A stretch of 14,429 nucleotides of DNA from Hyphomicrobiaceae bacterium UBA7697 (GCA_002482645.1 DLGJ01000011.1:1-14429); one strand, 5' to 3'; numbered from the stretch's first letter, positions 1-7,365 are shown. The notes: generated from the sequence alone by a model not told the origin. Numbers and translations: made by a program.

Positions 1-288
1 GCGACCGCGTCGGCCGCGCCCGCCTCCGAGCCCGCACCCGGCGCTCCTCCGGCGGCACGGTACGCGCCGGCGCCGCAATCCGGACCAGCCGACGCATACG
101 GCGACGCATACGATGCCGACCCGGCCTCTCCTGATTCGGCTGGAACGGCCTTCGAAACCGAAACGGCGGAAGCGGAAGACGAGGCCGGACGGAAGCTCTC
201 GTGGCGCGAGCGGCGTCAGATGCGCCGTCAGAAGCGCTTGAAAGAGCTGCAGGCACAAGGACAGAACCTCATGCCCTGGACGCGCTAG
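1..288 (+). CDS. 3' end of an unrecognised Ala/Pro-rich protein (partial)
   Basis: The frame is open from the first base of the window and ends at TAG 286-288, giving the last 95 residues of a protein whose start lies outside. The first 60 or so residues are low-complexity and rich in Ala, Pro, Asp and Glu. They include a 10-base direct repeat (91-100 and 103-112) that encodes two copies of DAY. The final 30 residues are strongly basic (WRERRQMRRQKRLKELQ) and look like an amphipathic helix, followed by the end NLMPWTR. I do not recognise the family. A disordered linker followed by a basic tail would fit a membrane- or nucleic-acid-associated protein, but that is a guess. It converges on the acyl-CoA ligase, and a hairpin at 320-341 separates them. 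Codon use and GC content match the neighbouring genes, which supports it being real. Confidence 0.6.
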   Translation, partial: ATASAAPASEPAPGAPPAARYAPAPQSGPADAYGDAYDADPASPDSAGTAFETETAEAEDEAGRKLSWRERRQMRRQKRLKELQAQGQNLMPWTR

Positions 289-319
289 GGCCGTTCCAGG
301 AATCAGGCGCACAATGACG

Positions 320-341
320 GCCGGCGCGATTCGGCGCCGGC
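320..341. terminator. Perfect GC-rich hairpin between convergent genes
   Basis: GCCGGCGC at 320-327 and GCGCCGGC at 334-341 form a perfect 8-bp stem with a 6-base loop. It lies between the stop of the first gene (288) and the stop of the acyl-CoA ligase (358). There is no T-run on either side, so it is not a canonical intrinsic terminator. It could stabilise both 3' ends or assist Rho-dependent termination. The pairing is seen directly; the role is inferred from position. Confidence 0.45.
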
Positions 342-357
342 AGCCGCGGCGGCAATC

Positions 358-2070
358 CTAGTGACCGGCCTCGGCGCGGAGCGCTTTCTTCGAGAGTTTG
401 CCGATCATTGTCTTGGGCAGTTCGTCGCGGAACTCGACCGCCACCGGCAGTTCCAGTTTCGACAGTTTGGGCCGCAAGAAATTCATGAGGTCCACCGCGG
501 TCGCCTGACTTCCTTCGTGTAAGCGGACATAGGCCTTCGGCGCTTCGCCCCGATAGGTGTCGGGAATACCGACCACGCAGCATTCGGCGACATCCGGATG
601 CTCGTAAATGGCGTCCTCGACCCGCCTTGGATAGACCTTGAACCCCGCGGAATTGATCATGTCCTTGATACGGTCGACGATGAAGATGAAGCCGTCGCCG
701 TCCATGTAGCCCACATCGCCCGTGCGGAAATAGTTCCCGGCAAATGAGTCGGCCGTCTCGTCCGGCTTGTTCCAATAGCCGCGCATCACTTGCGGTCCGG
801 CGATGCAAATCTCTCCTGGCGATCCGCACGGCATCTCTTGAGCGGGATCTTCGAGCGACCGGATAGAGATGTCCGTGGCCGGCAGCGGAAGCCCGATCGA
901 GCCGTCCTTGACCGTCTCGAACGGGTTGCACGTGGCCACCGGCGAGGTCTCGCTGAGCCCGTAACCTTCCACCAGCACGCCGCCGATCAGCTTCTCGAAT
1001 CCCCTCTTGACCTCCAAGGGCAGGGCCGCGCCGCCGGAGATGCAAAATTGGAGCGAGGAGAGGTCGTAGGTTTCGATCTTGCGATGGTGCAGGAGCGCCT
1101 GAAACAGGGTCGGGACCCCCGGCATCACCGAGGGCTGCAACTGGCCGATGAGTTTCAGGGTCTGACCGAGGTCGAATTTCGGCATCAGAACGAGTTCCAT
1201 GCCGCTGGCGATGCCGAAGGTCATGACCGTCGTCATCGCGAAGACATGGAACAGCGGCAGCACGCCCAGAATCCGGTCGATCTGATCGGGGGGCCGGCGC
1301 CCCCACTGCCTCACCTGAGATGTGTTGATGAAGATATTGGCGTGGGTGAGCATCGCGCCCTTGGGCGTGCCCGTGGTGCCGCCCGTATATTGCAGGACCG
1401 CGATGGTCTCTGGCGTGATCGCGGGCCGTTGGAAGTCGCCGTCATTGGCCAGAAGCTTGCGCTCGCGGACGATATGCCGCCGCTGGCGCGACCAGCCGAT
1501 CTTGGCGCGCTTGACCCGGCGCGTCAGTTTCAGTCCGACCTGCTTCAGGGGGGGCAGCAGCGCGGAAAAGTCCGCCACCACCGCCTTTTCCAGCGTGCCG
1601 TTGGCCAGCAAGGGCTCGATCTGCCCGAACAGGACCTGAAGATCGAGCGTCACCATGATCCGGGTTTCGCTGTCGCGGATCTGACAGGCAATCTCCTCGA
1701 CGCTGTACAAGGGATTGAAATTGACGACCGTCCCGCCCGCTTTGAGGATTCCGAAGAAGTAGACGATGTAGGTCGGCGAATTGGGCAGGAGCAGCCCAAC
1801 CTTCACGCCTTCGCGGACCCCAAGCGCCGCCAGGCCCTTCGCCGCCCGGTCCGACAGAGCGCCGATTTCGTCGTAAGTCAGGGATTTGCCCTGAAAGTGT
1901 GTGCACGTCCTGCCGCCGTAGCGCCGAACCGCATCGTCGAGCAAAGTGTGGACAAGACCGGGCTCGAAACGGACCGCCCAGGCCAGTCCGGCCGGGTAGG
2001 ATTTCAGCCAGGGGCGACTCAGCGGGTCTGCTGCGGCCTCGATCGCCGTGGGATTTACCTTGGCAGCCAT
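358..2070 (-). CDS. Long-chain fatty-acid--CoA ligase (AMP-binding, FadD-like)
   Basis: This is a member of the ANL adenylate-forming superfamily that activates a carboxylic acid, most likely a medium- or long-chain fatty acid, to acyl-AMP and then acyl-CoA. Numbering from the ATG at 2070 (570 aa), it shows the phosphate-binding loop YTGGTTGTPKG at about 228-238, GYGLSE at 369-374, the TGD motif at 450-452, the hinge region ending in GFKVYP around 476-481, and the C-terminal PKTMIGK with the catalytic Lys at about 558. All core motifs are intact and the length is normal for FadD-type enzymes. An in-frame TTG at 2097 would add nine residues. Neither start has a good ribosome binding site, and the ATG at 2070 is preferred. 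The gene is divergent from the acyl carrier protein gene, which suggests acyl-chain metabolism, but the true substrate cannot be read from the sequence; a free fatty acid from turnover or an aryl acid is possible. Confidence 0.9.
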   Translation of the reverse strand: MAAKVNPTAIEAAADPLSRPWLKSYPAGLAWAVRFEPGLVHTLLDDAVRRYGGRTCTHFQGKSLTYDEIGALSDRAAKGLAALGVREGVKVGLLLPNSPTYIVYFFGILKAGGTVVNFNPLYSVEEIACQIRDSETRIMVTLDLQVLFGQIEPLLANGTLEKAVVADFSALLPPLKQVGLKLTRRVKRAKIGWSRQRRHIVRERKLLANDGDFQRPAITPETIAVLQYTGGTTGTPKGAMLTHANIFINTSQVRQWGRRPPDQIDRILGVLPLFHVFAMTTVMTFGIASGMELVLMPKFDLGQTLKLIGQLQPSVMPGVPTLFQALLHHRKIETYDLSSLQFCISGGAALPLEVKRGFEKLIGGVLVEGYGLSETSPVATCNPFETVKDGSIGLPLPATDISIRSLEDPAQEMPCGSPGEICIAGPQVMRGYWNKPDETADSFAGNYFRTGDVGYMDGDGFIFIVDRIKDMINSAGFKVYPRRVEDAIYEHPDVAECCVVGIPDTYRGEAPKAYVRLHEGSQATAVDLMNFLRPKLSKLELPVAVEFRDELPKTMIGKLSKKALRAEAGH

Positions 2071-2430
2071 CGGAATCGACAGTAATTTGCCTTGCAATTC
2101 GGCTTGTTAGGGGGCATGCGCCGTACCTTCGGGGGGAGGCAATTCGCCGCAAGCCCGGATTGCTGTATTAATGTAGCACGGGGTTGGTATTACGCGCGCC
2201 TTAGCGCATATGACGCCCACACATTATGCTGAAACGAAGGCAGGCGCAGGCGCAAAAACGCCCATTTTGTTAGCGATTAGAGCGTATAGTATCTGCAATC
2301 GAGCGAGCATGGTGCGGCTGGACTCGACCTGTTTTTAAGTCTATTCCATTGCGTGACTTGCCCTCGAACCAGCTATGTTTTAGCCAGGGAACATTACACA
2401 CGGACCCCTCAACGGGGCAGGGAGAGTGAT
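2071..2430. promoter_or_regulatory. Divergent intergenic region between acyl-CoA ligase and ACP genes
   Basis: About 360 bases with no convincing gene separate the two divergent transcription units and must hold promoters for both. It is clearly more AT-rich than the flanking genes. On the plus strand, TTGCGT (2349-2354) and TATGTT (2374-2379) lie 19 bases apart and could be a weak sigma-70 promoter for the ACP gene, about 50 bases before its start. TATAGT at 2285-2290 is another -10-like hexamer, but it has no well-placed -35 partner. I see no riboswitch or clear operator palindrome. The promoter calls are weak. Confidence 0.35.
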
Positions 2431-2700
2431 ATGGACGAGGTGGCCACCAAGATCATCGAGATTTTGCGGAAGAACATGAAGGATCCCTCCAAGGACGTTA
2501 CGCTCGAGACGCCTCTGAGCGACCTGGAGATCGAGTCCCTCGATCTGGCGGTCATCGTCTTTGATATTGAGGATACCTTCGGTATCGAAATTCCCTATAA
2601 TGCCAACGAGGAAGTCGAAGCGTTTGCGACGGTCGGCTCGGTTGTCGATCGCGTGAAGGGAATTATCGCAGAGTCGAAGGCCTCGGGCGCAGCAGCTTAG
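2431..2700 (+). CDS. Acyl carrier protein, atypical ESL motif
   Basis: An 89-residue phosphopantetheine-binding carrier protein that would hold acyl chains as thioesters for a partner synthase. The attachment Ser is Ser36 in EIESLDL, where most bacterial ACPs have DSL, so Glu replaces the usual Asp immediately before the Ser. Helix II and the recognition region (VIVFDIEDTFGIEIP) are typical of ACPs. The C-terminus is Ala-rich. The start at ATG 2431 is set by a purine-rich AGGGAGAG about 4-11 bases upstream; the frame stays open further upstream (to about 2353), but that part has no ACP similarity. It is followed 66 bases later by a ketoacyl-ACP synthase on the same strand, which is likely its partner. 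It is unlikely to be the housekeeping AcpP, which normally has DSL and sits beside fabG/fabF of the fab cluster. It is also shorter than AcpXL, so it is best described as a specialised ACP of unknown product. Confidence 0.9.
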   Translation: MDEVATKIIEILRKNMKDPSKDVTLETPLSDLEIESLDLAVIVFDIEDTFGIEIPYNANEEVEAFATVGSVVDRVKGIIAESKASGAAA

Positions 2701-2766
2701 ACCAGCCTAACCGCCCGAGAGCTTTCCGGGTTGTCGGCCAGGCTTGGAGTTACGGCTTAGCATTAC

Positions 2767-4005
2767 ATGACACACTCTAACGGACGCAGGCGCGTCGTGG
2801 TCACTGGCCAGGGCGTCGTCACGCCTTTGGGTACTGGCGTCGAAAAATTCTGGTCGGGACTGAAGTCTGGCACATGCGGCATTCGCGAGGTTCAGAGCTT
2901 CGAAACCGATGAACTCTACATCACCATCGCAGGTGAGGTTCCGGACTTCGACCCCAGGGAGCGCGAGCTGAGCAAGCAGCTCCTGATGGCCGACAAGTAC
3001 TCGCAATATGCGGGCTGCGCGGCTCGGGAGGCGGTCGCCCAGTCGGGGCTCGAAACGCCCATCAGCGATGAAGACGCCTATCGCACGGCCTGCGTGATCG
3101 GGTCGGGCGTCGGCGGTCTGACCACCCTCGAATTCTCCTACAAGATGCTCTTCAAGGAGAACAAGCGCGCGACTCACCCGCTGACGCTTCTGAAGGCGAT
3201 CGGATCGTCCGCATCGGCTCATGTAAGCATCGAATACGGTATCAAAGGGCCGACCTTCGGCGTCGTCAGCGCCTGCTCGACCGCAACCCATTCGATCGGC
3301 GTCGTCTACCAAATGATCCGCAGCGGCCTGGTGGACACCGGCATTGCCGGTGCGGCGGAAGCCTCGCTCAACTGGGGCGCCACGCGCGCCTGGCAGGCGA
3401 TGCGCGTGCTGAGCCCCGACGGGCTGTTTCCCTTCTCCAAGACGCGCAACGGAACCGTTCTCGCCGAAGGCTCGGGCGTGCTTGTGCTGGAAGAGTACGA
3501 GAGGGCCAAGGCGCGCGGCGCGCCGATCCTCGCCGAGCTGATGGGCTTCGGCATGACGGCGGACGCGGCCGATATGGTCAACCCGTCCATCGATGGCGCC
3601 TCGACGGCGATGCAGATCGCGCTCGACGATGCGCAACTCGCCCCCTCCGACATCGATTATATCAACGCCCACGGTACGGCCACGGCGGTGAACGACGTCA
3701 ACGAGACGCGGGCCATCAAGCACGTGTTCGGCAACGCGGCGAACAACCTCTCCATTTCGTCCACCAAGTCCATGCACGGGCATACGCTCGGTGCGTGCGG
3801 GGGGATCGAGGCGGCGGCGTCCATCAAGGCGCTCGAAGAGAACTTCATCCCACCGACGATCGGCCTCAAAGAGCCCGATCCCGAATGCGATCTGGACTAC
3901 ACGCCCAATGAAGGCAAGAAGCGCGACGTCAACTACGTGATGTCGAACTCCTTCGCTTTCGGCGGCCTGAACGCCGTGCTCGTGTTCGGTCCGAACCCGG
4001 CGTAA
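2767..4005 (+). CDS. Beta-ketoacyl-ACP synthase, FabF/NodE-like
   Basis: A 412-residue condensing enzyme of the thiolase fold that would extend an acyl chain by decarboxylative condensation of malonyl-ACP. The N-terminal VVVTGQGVVTPLG is typical of KAS II enzymes. The catalytic triad is visible: Cys170 in VVSACSTATHS, His302 in NAHGTAT, and His339 in STKSMHGHTLGA with the usual Lys334. The C-terminal SNSFAFGGLNAVLVF glycine loop is present. Length and motifs indicate an active enzyme rather than a chain-length factor. It follows the ACP gene by 66 bases with no terminator between, so the two are probably cotranscribed. The start at ATG 2767 has only a distant TTGGAG (about 17 bases upstream). 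The sequence around the nucleophile (SACSTATHS) is closer to NodE and secondary KAS enzymes than to housekeeping FabF (typically TACATG), suggesting a specialised lipid rather than bulk fatty acid synthesis; this last step is inference. Confidence 0.92.
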   Translation: MTHSNGRRRVVVTGQGVVTPLGTGVEKFWSGLKSGTCGIREVQSFETDELYITIAGEVPDFDPRERELSKQLLMADKYSQYAGCAAREAVAQSGLETPISDEDAYRTACVIGSGVGGLTTLEFSYKMLFKENKRATHPLTLLKAIGSSASAHVSIEYGIKGPTFGVVSACSTATHSIGVVYQMIRSGLVDTGIAGAAEASLNWGATRAWQAMRVLSPDGLFPFSKTRNGTVLAEGSGVLVLEEYERAKARGAPILAELMGFGMTADAADMVNPSIDGASTAMQIALDDAQLAPSDIDYINAHGTATAVNDVNETRAIKHVFGNAANNLSISSTKSMHGHTLGACGGIEAAASIKALEENFIPPTIGLKEPDPECDLDYTPNEGKKRDVNYVMSNSFAFGGLNAVLVFGPNPA

Positions 4006-4040
4006 CGGCTTTCCATCTTGGCGGTGCGGTTCTAATCGCC

Positions 4041-4084
4041 AGGCCGCCCGAGGGCCTGCTTCGGGCAGGCGTGCCCGGCGGCCT
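4041..4084. terminator. Long nested stem-loop between convergent KAS and radC genes
   Basis: An outer 8-bp perfect stem (AGGCCGCC 4041-4048 with GGCGGCCT 4077-4084) encloses an inner 6-bp perfect stem (GCCTGC 4054-4059 with GCAGGC 4065-4070), whose loop contains TTCGG. GG/CC pairs at 4052-4053 and 4075-4076 help join the two. It lies in the 102-base gap between the KAS stop (4005) and the radC stop (4108). No T-run follows in either direction. A bidirectional transcription-end or mRNA-stabilising role is inferred from the position. Confidence 0.55.
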
Positions 4085-4107
4085 GTTGCCGGCCGGTTCC
4101 GCGATCG

Positions 4108-4833
4108 TCAAAGAAGCCCCGAGCCTCGGAAGCTGACGTGACCTTGCTTGCCGACGATGATGTGGTCGTGAACGACGACCCCCAGGGGCTTGGCGGCGGC
4201 GACGATCTGCTTGGTCATCTCGATATCGGCCCTGGAGGGCGTTGGGTCTCCGGACGGATGATTGTGCACGAGCACGATGGCCGTGGAGGAGAGTTCGAGT
4301 GCTCGTTTCACCACTTCCCGGACATAGACCGGCGTGTGGTCCACGGTGCCTTCCTGCTGCACCTCGTCGGCGATGATCTGGTTCCGCTTGTCGAGGAACA
4401 GAATGCGGAACTGCTCCTTGGCCGCGAATCCCATCGCCGCGCGGCAATAGTCGAGAACGCCTTGCCAGGACGATAGCACCGGGCGCTCCAGAACCTCGCC
4501 GCGCATGAGGCGGAGCGCGGCGGCGCGGACGATCTTGAGTTCCGTCACGGCCGCTTCGCCGAGGCCGGGCACTTCGAGCAACCGATCCTCGGGTGCGTTG
4601 ATCGCCTCGGCAAAGGTGCCGAAGCGGGAGAGGATGGCCTTGGCCAGAGGCTTCGTGTCCCGGCGCGGCATGGCGCGGAAAAGCACGAGCTCTAAAAGTT
4701 CGTAATCGGGAAGGGGCTCCGCGCCGCCTTCGCGGAACCGTTTGCGCAGCCGTTCGCGGTGGCCGAGATAGTGCGGCTTGGCGGCTTCCGCGAATCCATC
4801 TTTGCCGGGGCCCGTCTTGCCGTCAGAACTCAT
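4108..4833 (-). CDS. radC: RadC family JAMM/MPN-domain protein
   Basis: A 241-residue RadC-family protein. The N-terminal half has helix-hairpin-helix character (EVPGLGEAAVTELK, about 87-100), and the C-terminal half is a JAB/MPN domain. The metal-binding JAMM signature is intact: His190-Asn-His192, Ser200 and Asp203 (HNHPSGDPTPSRAD). The historical link of RadC to DNA repair is doubtful in E. coli, and the biochemical role of the family is unsettled; the JAMM motif predicts a zinc-dependent hydrolase fold. It is the last gene of a minus-strand run, 42 bases after the stop of map, consistent with an operon. The ATG at 4833 is the first reasonable start, with only a weak ribosome binding site (GGGA about 12 bases upstream). 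Its 3' end faces the KAS gene across a stem-loop. Confidence 0.93.
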   Translation of the reverse strand: MSSDGKTGPGKDGFAEAAKPHYLGHRERLRKRFREGGAEPLPDYELLELVLFRAMPRRDTKPLAKAILSRFGTFAEAINAPEDRLLEVPGLGEAAVTELKIVRAAALRLMRGEVLERPVLSSWQGVLDYCRAAMGFAAKEQFRILFLDKRNQIIADEVQQEGTVDHTPVYVREVVKRALELSSTAIVLVHNHPSGDPTPSRADIEMTKQIVAAAKPLGVVVHDHIIVGKQGHVSFRGSGLL

Positions 4834-4875
4834 CGTGCCGAGTCCCGGTTCGCTGCCCCCTCGAAAGACTCGACG

Positions 4876-5697
4876 TCAACCGCGCACCGGCGGGCGGTCG
4901 AGCCCTTTCGGCGAAAGGGTGAAGATCTCACAACCCGTCTCCGTCACGCCGACCGTGTGCTCGTATTGCGCGGACAGCGAACGGTCGCGCGTCACGGCGG
5001 TCCAGCCGTCGGAGAGGATCTTCACATGCGGTTTGCCGAGATTGATCATCGGCTCGATCGTGAACAGCATGCCGGGCTTCAACGGCAGTCCTTCGCCCGG
5101 CTCTCCGTAGTGAAGGATGTTCGGCCGGTCGTGGAAAACGCGTCCGAGGCCGTGGCCGCAAAAATCGCGCACCACGCCGCAGCGCTCCGCCTCGGCATAG
5201 GTCTGGATGGCATGTCCGATATCGCCTGTCGTCGCTCCCGGCTTGACCGCCTCGATGCCGAGCATCAAGGATTTATGCGTCACCTCGAGAAGGCGCTCCG
5301 CGGCACGGGAGATCTTGCCGACCGGGTACATGCGGCTGGAATCGCCATGCCAGCCATCGACGATCAGCGTGACGTCGATATTGAGAATGTCGCCCTCCCG
5401 CAGCGTCCGGGAGCCTGGAATGCCGTGACACACCACGTGGTTCAACGAGGTGCAGCACGATTTCGGAAAGCCGCGATAGTTCAGGGGCGCGGGAATGGCG
5501 CCATGGGACATGGCGAACGCGAACACCAGATCGTCCAGCGCCTCGGTGCTGACGCCCGGCTCGACATGGTCGACGAGCATGTCGAGGGCTTCGGCCACGA
5601 GGCGCCCCGCTTTCGCCATGCTGGCGAAGGCTTCGGGACCGTGGAGTTTGATTCTATTGTCGCGCGCCTGGGCGCGGGCGATTTCGAGATTGGACAT
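4876..5697 (-). CDS. map: Methionine aminopeptidase, type I
   Basis: A 273-residue cytosolic enzyme that removes the initiator methionine from nascent proteins. The five dinuclear-metal ligands of the pita-bread fold are all present: Asp108 (NIDVT), Asp119 (HGDSS), His182 (GHGLG), Glu215 (TIEPM) and Glu246 (QYEHT), plus the conserved His91 in VVCHGIP. There is no N-terminal zinc-finger or long insert, so it is bacterial type Ia. It lies 55 bases after the stop of sfsA and 42 before radC, all on the minus strand. No Shine-Dalgarno sequence precedes the ATG. Instead TATAAT (5706-5711, minus strand) ends eight bases before it, raising the possibility of an internal promoter giving a nearly leaderless message. 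The function is certain; the regulation is speculative. Confidence 0.96.
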   Translation of the reverse strand: MSNLEIARAQARDNRIKLHGPEAFASMAKAGRLVAEALDMLVDHVEPGVSTEALDDLVFAFAMSHGAIPAPLNYRGFPKSCCTSLNHVVCHGIPGSRTLREGDILNIDVTLIVDGWHGDSSRMYPVGKISRAAERLLEVTHKSLMLGIEAVKPGATTGDIGHAIQTYAEAERCGVVRDFCGHGLGRVFHDRPNILHYGEPGEGLPLKPGMLFTIEPMINLGKPHVKILSDGWTAVTRDRSLSAQYEHTVGVTETGCEIFTLSPKGLDRPPVRG

Positions 5698-5705
5698 GGG
5701 TATGG

Positions 5706-5711
5706 ATTATA
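5706..5711 (-). promoter_or_regulatory. Perfect -10-like TATAAT just before map
   Basis: On the minus strand TATAAT occupies 5711-5706, eight bases before the map ATG (5697-5695). Transcription from it would begin at or within a base or two of the start codon, which would give a leaderless map message. This fits the lack of a Shine-Dalgarno sequence. No convincing -35 element is seen 16-18 bases further upstream, so the call is weak. Confidence 0.25.
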
Positions 5712-5752
5712 GGAAGCGTTCCGGCAACAGCTAGTGCGAAATCGTGCAGGGT

Positions 5753-6502
5753 TCAAGGCGCGGGCGCCACATTCCCGGTGTTTCGCGGCACAAGTGGAAT
5801 GGCGCGCGGCAGTTCGAGCCCTTCCAAGGTCAGGCTGGACGCCAAGACGAGCGCCTCGACACCGAGTGCCGTGGCTTCATGAAAGGCCGCCGCGTAGGCC
5901 GGATCGATGTCCCCGGCCAGCGCGAAGGTTTCGGCATCGCCGCGCTGTACGAAATAGACCATCACGGCCCGCGCCCCCGAGGCGGCCACGCCGGAGAGCT
6001 CTTTGAGATGCTTCGCGCCGCGCGCCGTCACCGAGTCCGGAAACTCCGCGAGGCCCGCCTTGCGCATCAAATGGACGTTCTTGATCTCCACGTAGCAGGG
6101 CGGCCGGGCTTCGTCTTCAAGTAGAATGTCGATCCGGCTGTTGCCGCCATAGCGCACTTCCCGTCGCAGGGACGAATAGCCCGAGAGCTCCGGAACGAGG
6201 CCCGACCGGATGGCTGCGGAGACGGCGCCGTTCGGACTTGATGTGTTGATGCCGACAAGCGTCGGTCCGCGCCCAAGATCGACCTCGATCAGTTCCCAGG
6301 AAAAAGCCAGTTTCCGCTTGGGATTGTTCGAACGCGACAGCCACACGCGCGAGCCGGGCCCGGCAAGCCCCAGCATGGAGCCGGGATTGGCACAGTGGGC
6401 CGTGACCGTCTCGCCGGACTCAAGTTCGACATCGGCGAGAAAGCGCTTATAGCGCCGGAGCAACCGGCCCTCGACAAGCGGGCTAGAAAACCGCATGAGC
6501 AT
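5753..6502 (-). CDS. sfsA: SfsA family protein (sugar fermentation stimulation A)
   Basis: A 249-residue protein of the SfsA family, named for an E. coli multicopy effect on maltose metabolism; its real biochemical role is not established. The N-terminal part (about 1-80) matches the family's small beta-rich domain (RFLADVEL, TAHCANPGSM). The C-terminal part carries RIDILL with Asp125 and VEIKNVHL with Glu139-x-Lys141, the pattern of a PD-(D/E)xK nuclease-like fold. It is full length. ATG 6502 and ATG 6496 are both possible starts, and neither has a good ribosome binding site. It is the first gene of the minus-strand group sfsA-map-radC and is divergent from the CinA-like gene, with 92 bases between the starts. 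The link between these genes is likely cotranscription rather than a shared pathway. Confidence 0.94.
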   Translation of the reverse strand: MLMRFSSPLVEGRLLRRYKRFLADVELESGETVTAHCANPGSMLGLAGPGSRVWLSRSNNPKRKLAFSWELIEVDLGRGPTLVGINTSSPNGAVSAAIRSGLVPELSGYSSLRREVRYGGNSRIDILLEDEARPPCYVEIKNVHLMRKAGLAEFPDSVTARGAKHLKELSGVAASGARAVMVYFVQRGDAETFALAGDIDPAYAAAFHEATALGVEALVLASSLTLEGLELPRAIPLVPRNTGNVAPAP

Positions 6503-6594
6503 GGAGGGAACCTAGAAAGGCCGCCGCGTTGCCGCAAGGACCTGCACGGTCCGAACGGACGAGGAGCCCGGCATCCGGCCGAAGGAGAAGTGAG

Positions 6595-7365
6595 ATGAGT
6601 CAGGACCCGCCCCAGGACAAGGCCGTCACCGCCGCGCTTGTCGTGATCGGCGAGGAGATCCTGTCAGGCCGCACCCAGGATGCGAACACGCCCTACATCG
6701 CGGCCTATCTTTCCAATGCGGGCATAAACCTTCGGGAGGTGCGGGTGGTGGCCGATCTCGAGGCGGAGATCGCCGAGACCGTGAACGCACTCCGGCGCCG
6801 ATACACCTACGTCCTGACGACCGGCGGCATTGGACCGACGCATGACGACGTGACCACCGACGCGATCGGCATGGCTTTCGGCGTTCCCGTCGCCGTCAAC
6901 GACGAGGCCGTCGCGGCGATGCGCCTGCAATACCTGGCGGAGGATCTCACCCCGGCGCGACTGAGAATGGCGCGTATTCCGGAAGGCGCCGCGCTCATCC
7001 ACAACGCCGTTTCGCGGGCGCCGGGCTACATGATCGAGAACGTGATCGTCATGGCCGGCATCCCGGGCGTCATGCAGGTCATGTTGGACGAGGTGATGCC
7101 GCGCCTCGCCAAAGGGCGTCCGGTACAGGCCAGGTCCGTGCTGGTCAGAGCGCCGGAGAGCGAGATTGCCTCGCCATTGGCCGCGCTTCAGGAAGCCTAT
7201 GCCGATGTGCAGATGGGGTCCTATCCGTTCTTCGAGCATGGGCGATACGGCGCCTACCTCGTTCTCCGCTCCCCGGACGAAACCAGGCTGGACGAAGCGC
7301 TCGAGGCTCTTTGGCGCGTCATCGCCGAGCACGGCTTTACGGCCAGTGCCGCGGAAGAGGCCTAG
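6595..7365 (+). CDS. CinA-like molybdopterin-binding domain protein (single domain)
   Basis: A 256-residue protein matching the N-terminal MoCF/CinA domain (COG1058 type), often annotated competence/damage-inducible protein A. ALVVIGEEILSGRTQD (about 14-29) and TTGGIGPTHDDVT (75-87) are the family's nucleotide/pterin-pocket motifs. It lacks the C-terminal nicotinamide-nucleotide amidase (PncC) domain found in full CinA, which is common for stand-alone alphaproteobacterial copies. Characterised relatives have ADP-ribose or FAD pyrophosphatase activity, so a housekeeping nucleotide-hydrolysing role is plausible. The start at ATG 6595 is clearly set by GAAGGAGAAG at 6581-6590; an in-frame extension to 6529 has no family similarity. 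It is divergent from sfsA. Possible weak termination hairpins lie downstream at 7402-7417 and 7458-7481. Confidence 0.9.
   Translation: MSQDPPQDKAVTAALVVIGEEILSGRTQDANTPYIAAYLSNAGINLREVRVVADLEAEIAETVNALRRRYTYVLTTGGIGPTHDDVTTDAIGMAFGVPVAVNDEAVAAMRLQYLAEDLTPARLRMARIPEGAALIHNAVSRAPGYMIENVIVMAGIPGVMQVMLDEVMPRLAKGRPVQARSVLVRAPESEIASPLAALQEAYADVQMGSYPFFEHGRYGAYLVLRSPDETRLDEALEALWRVIAEHGFTASAAEEA

Noticed and set aside
790..2085. Long plus-strand open frame opposite the acyl-CoA ligase
   Set aside because: Arg/His/Asp-rich antisense-like composition with no domain; the minus strand here has all ANL enzyme motifs.
2353..2430. N-terminal extension of the ACP
   Set aside because: No ACP similarity, while AGGGAGAG sits just before ATG 2431.
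2707..3783. Long minus-strand open frame opposite the ketoacyl synthase
   Set aside because: No domain, and it lies wholly over a gene with an intact catalytic triad; typical GC-rich shadow.
4759..5712. Plus-strand open frame spanning radC and map
   Set aside because: It crosses two well-supported minus-strand genes and has low-complexity shadow composition.
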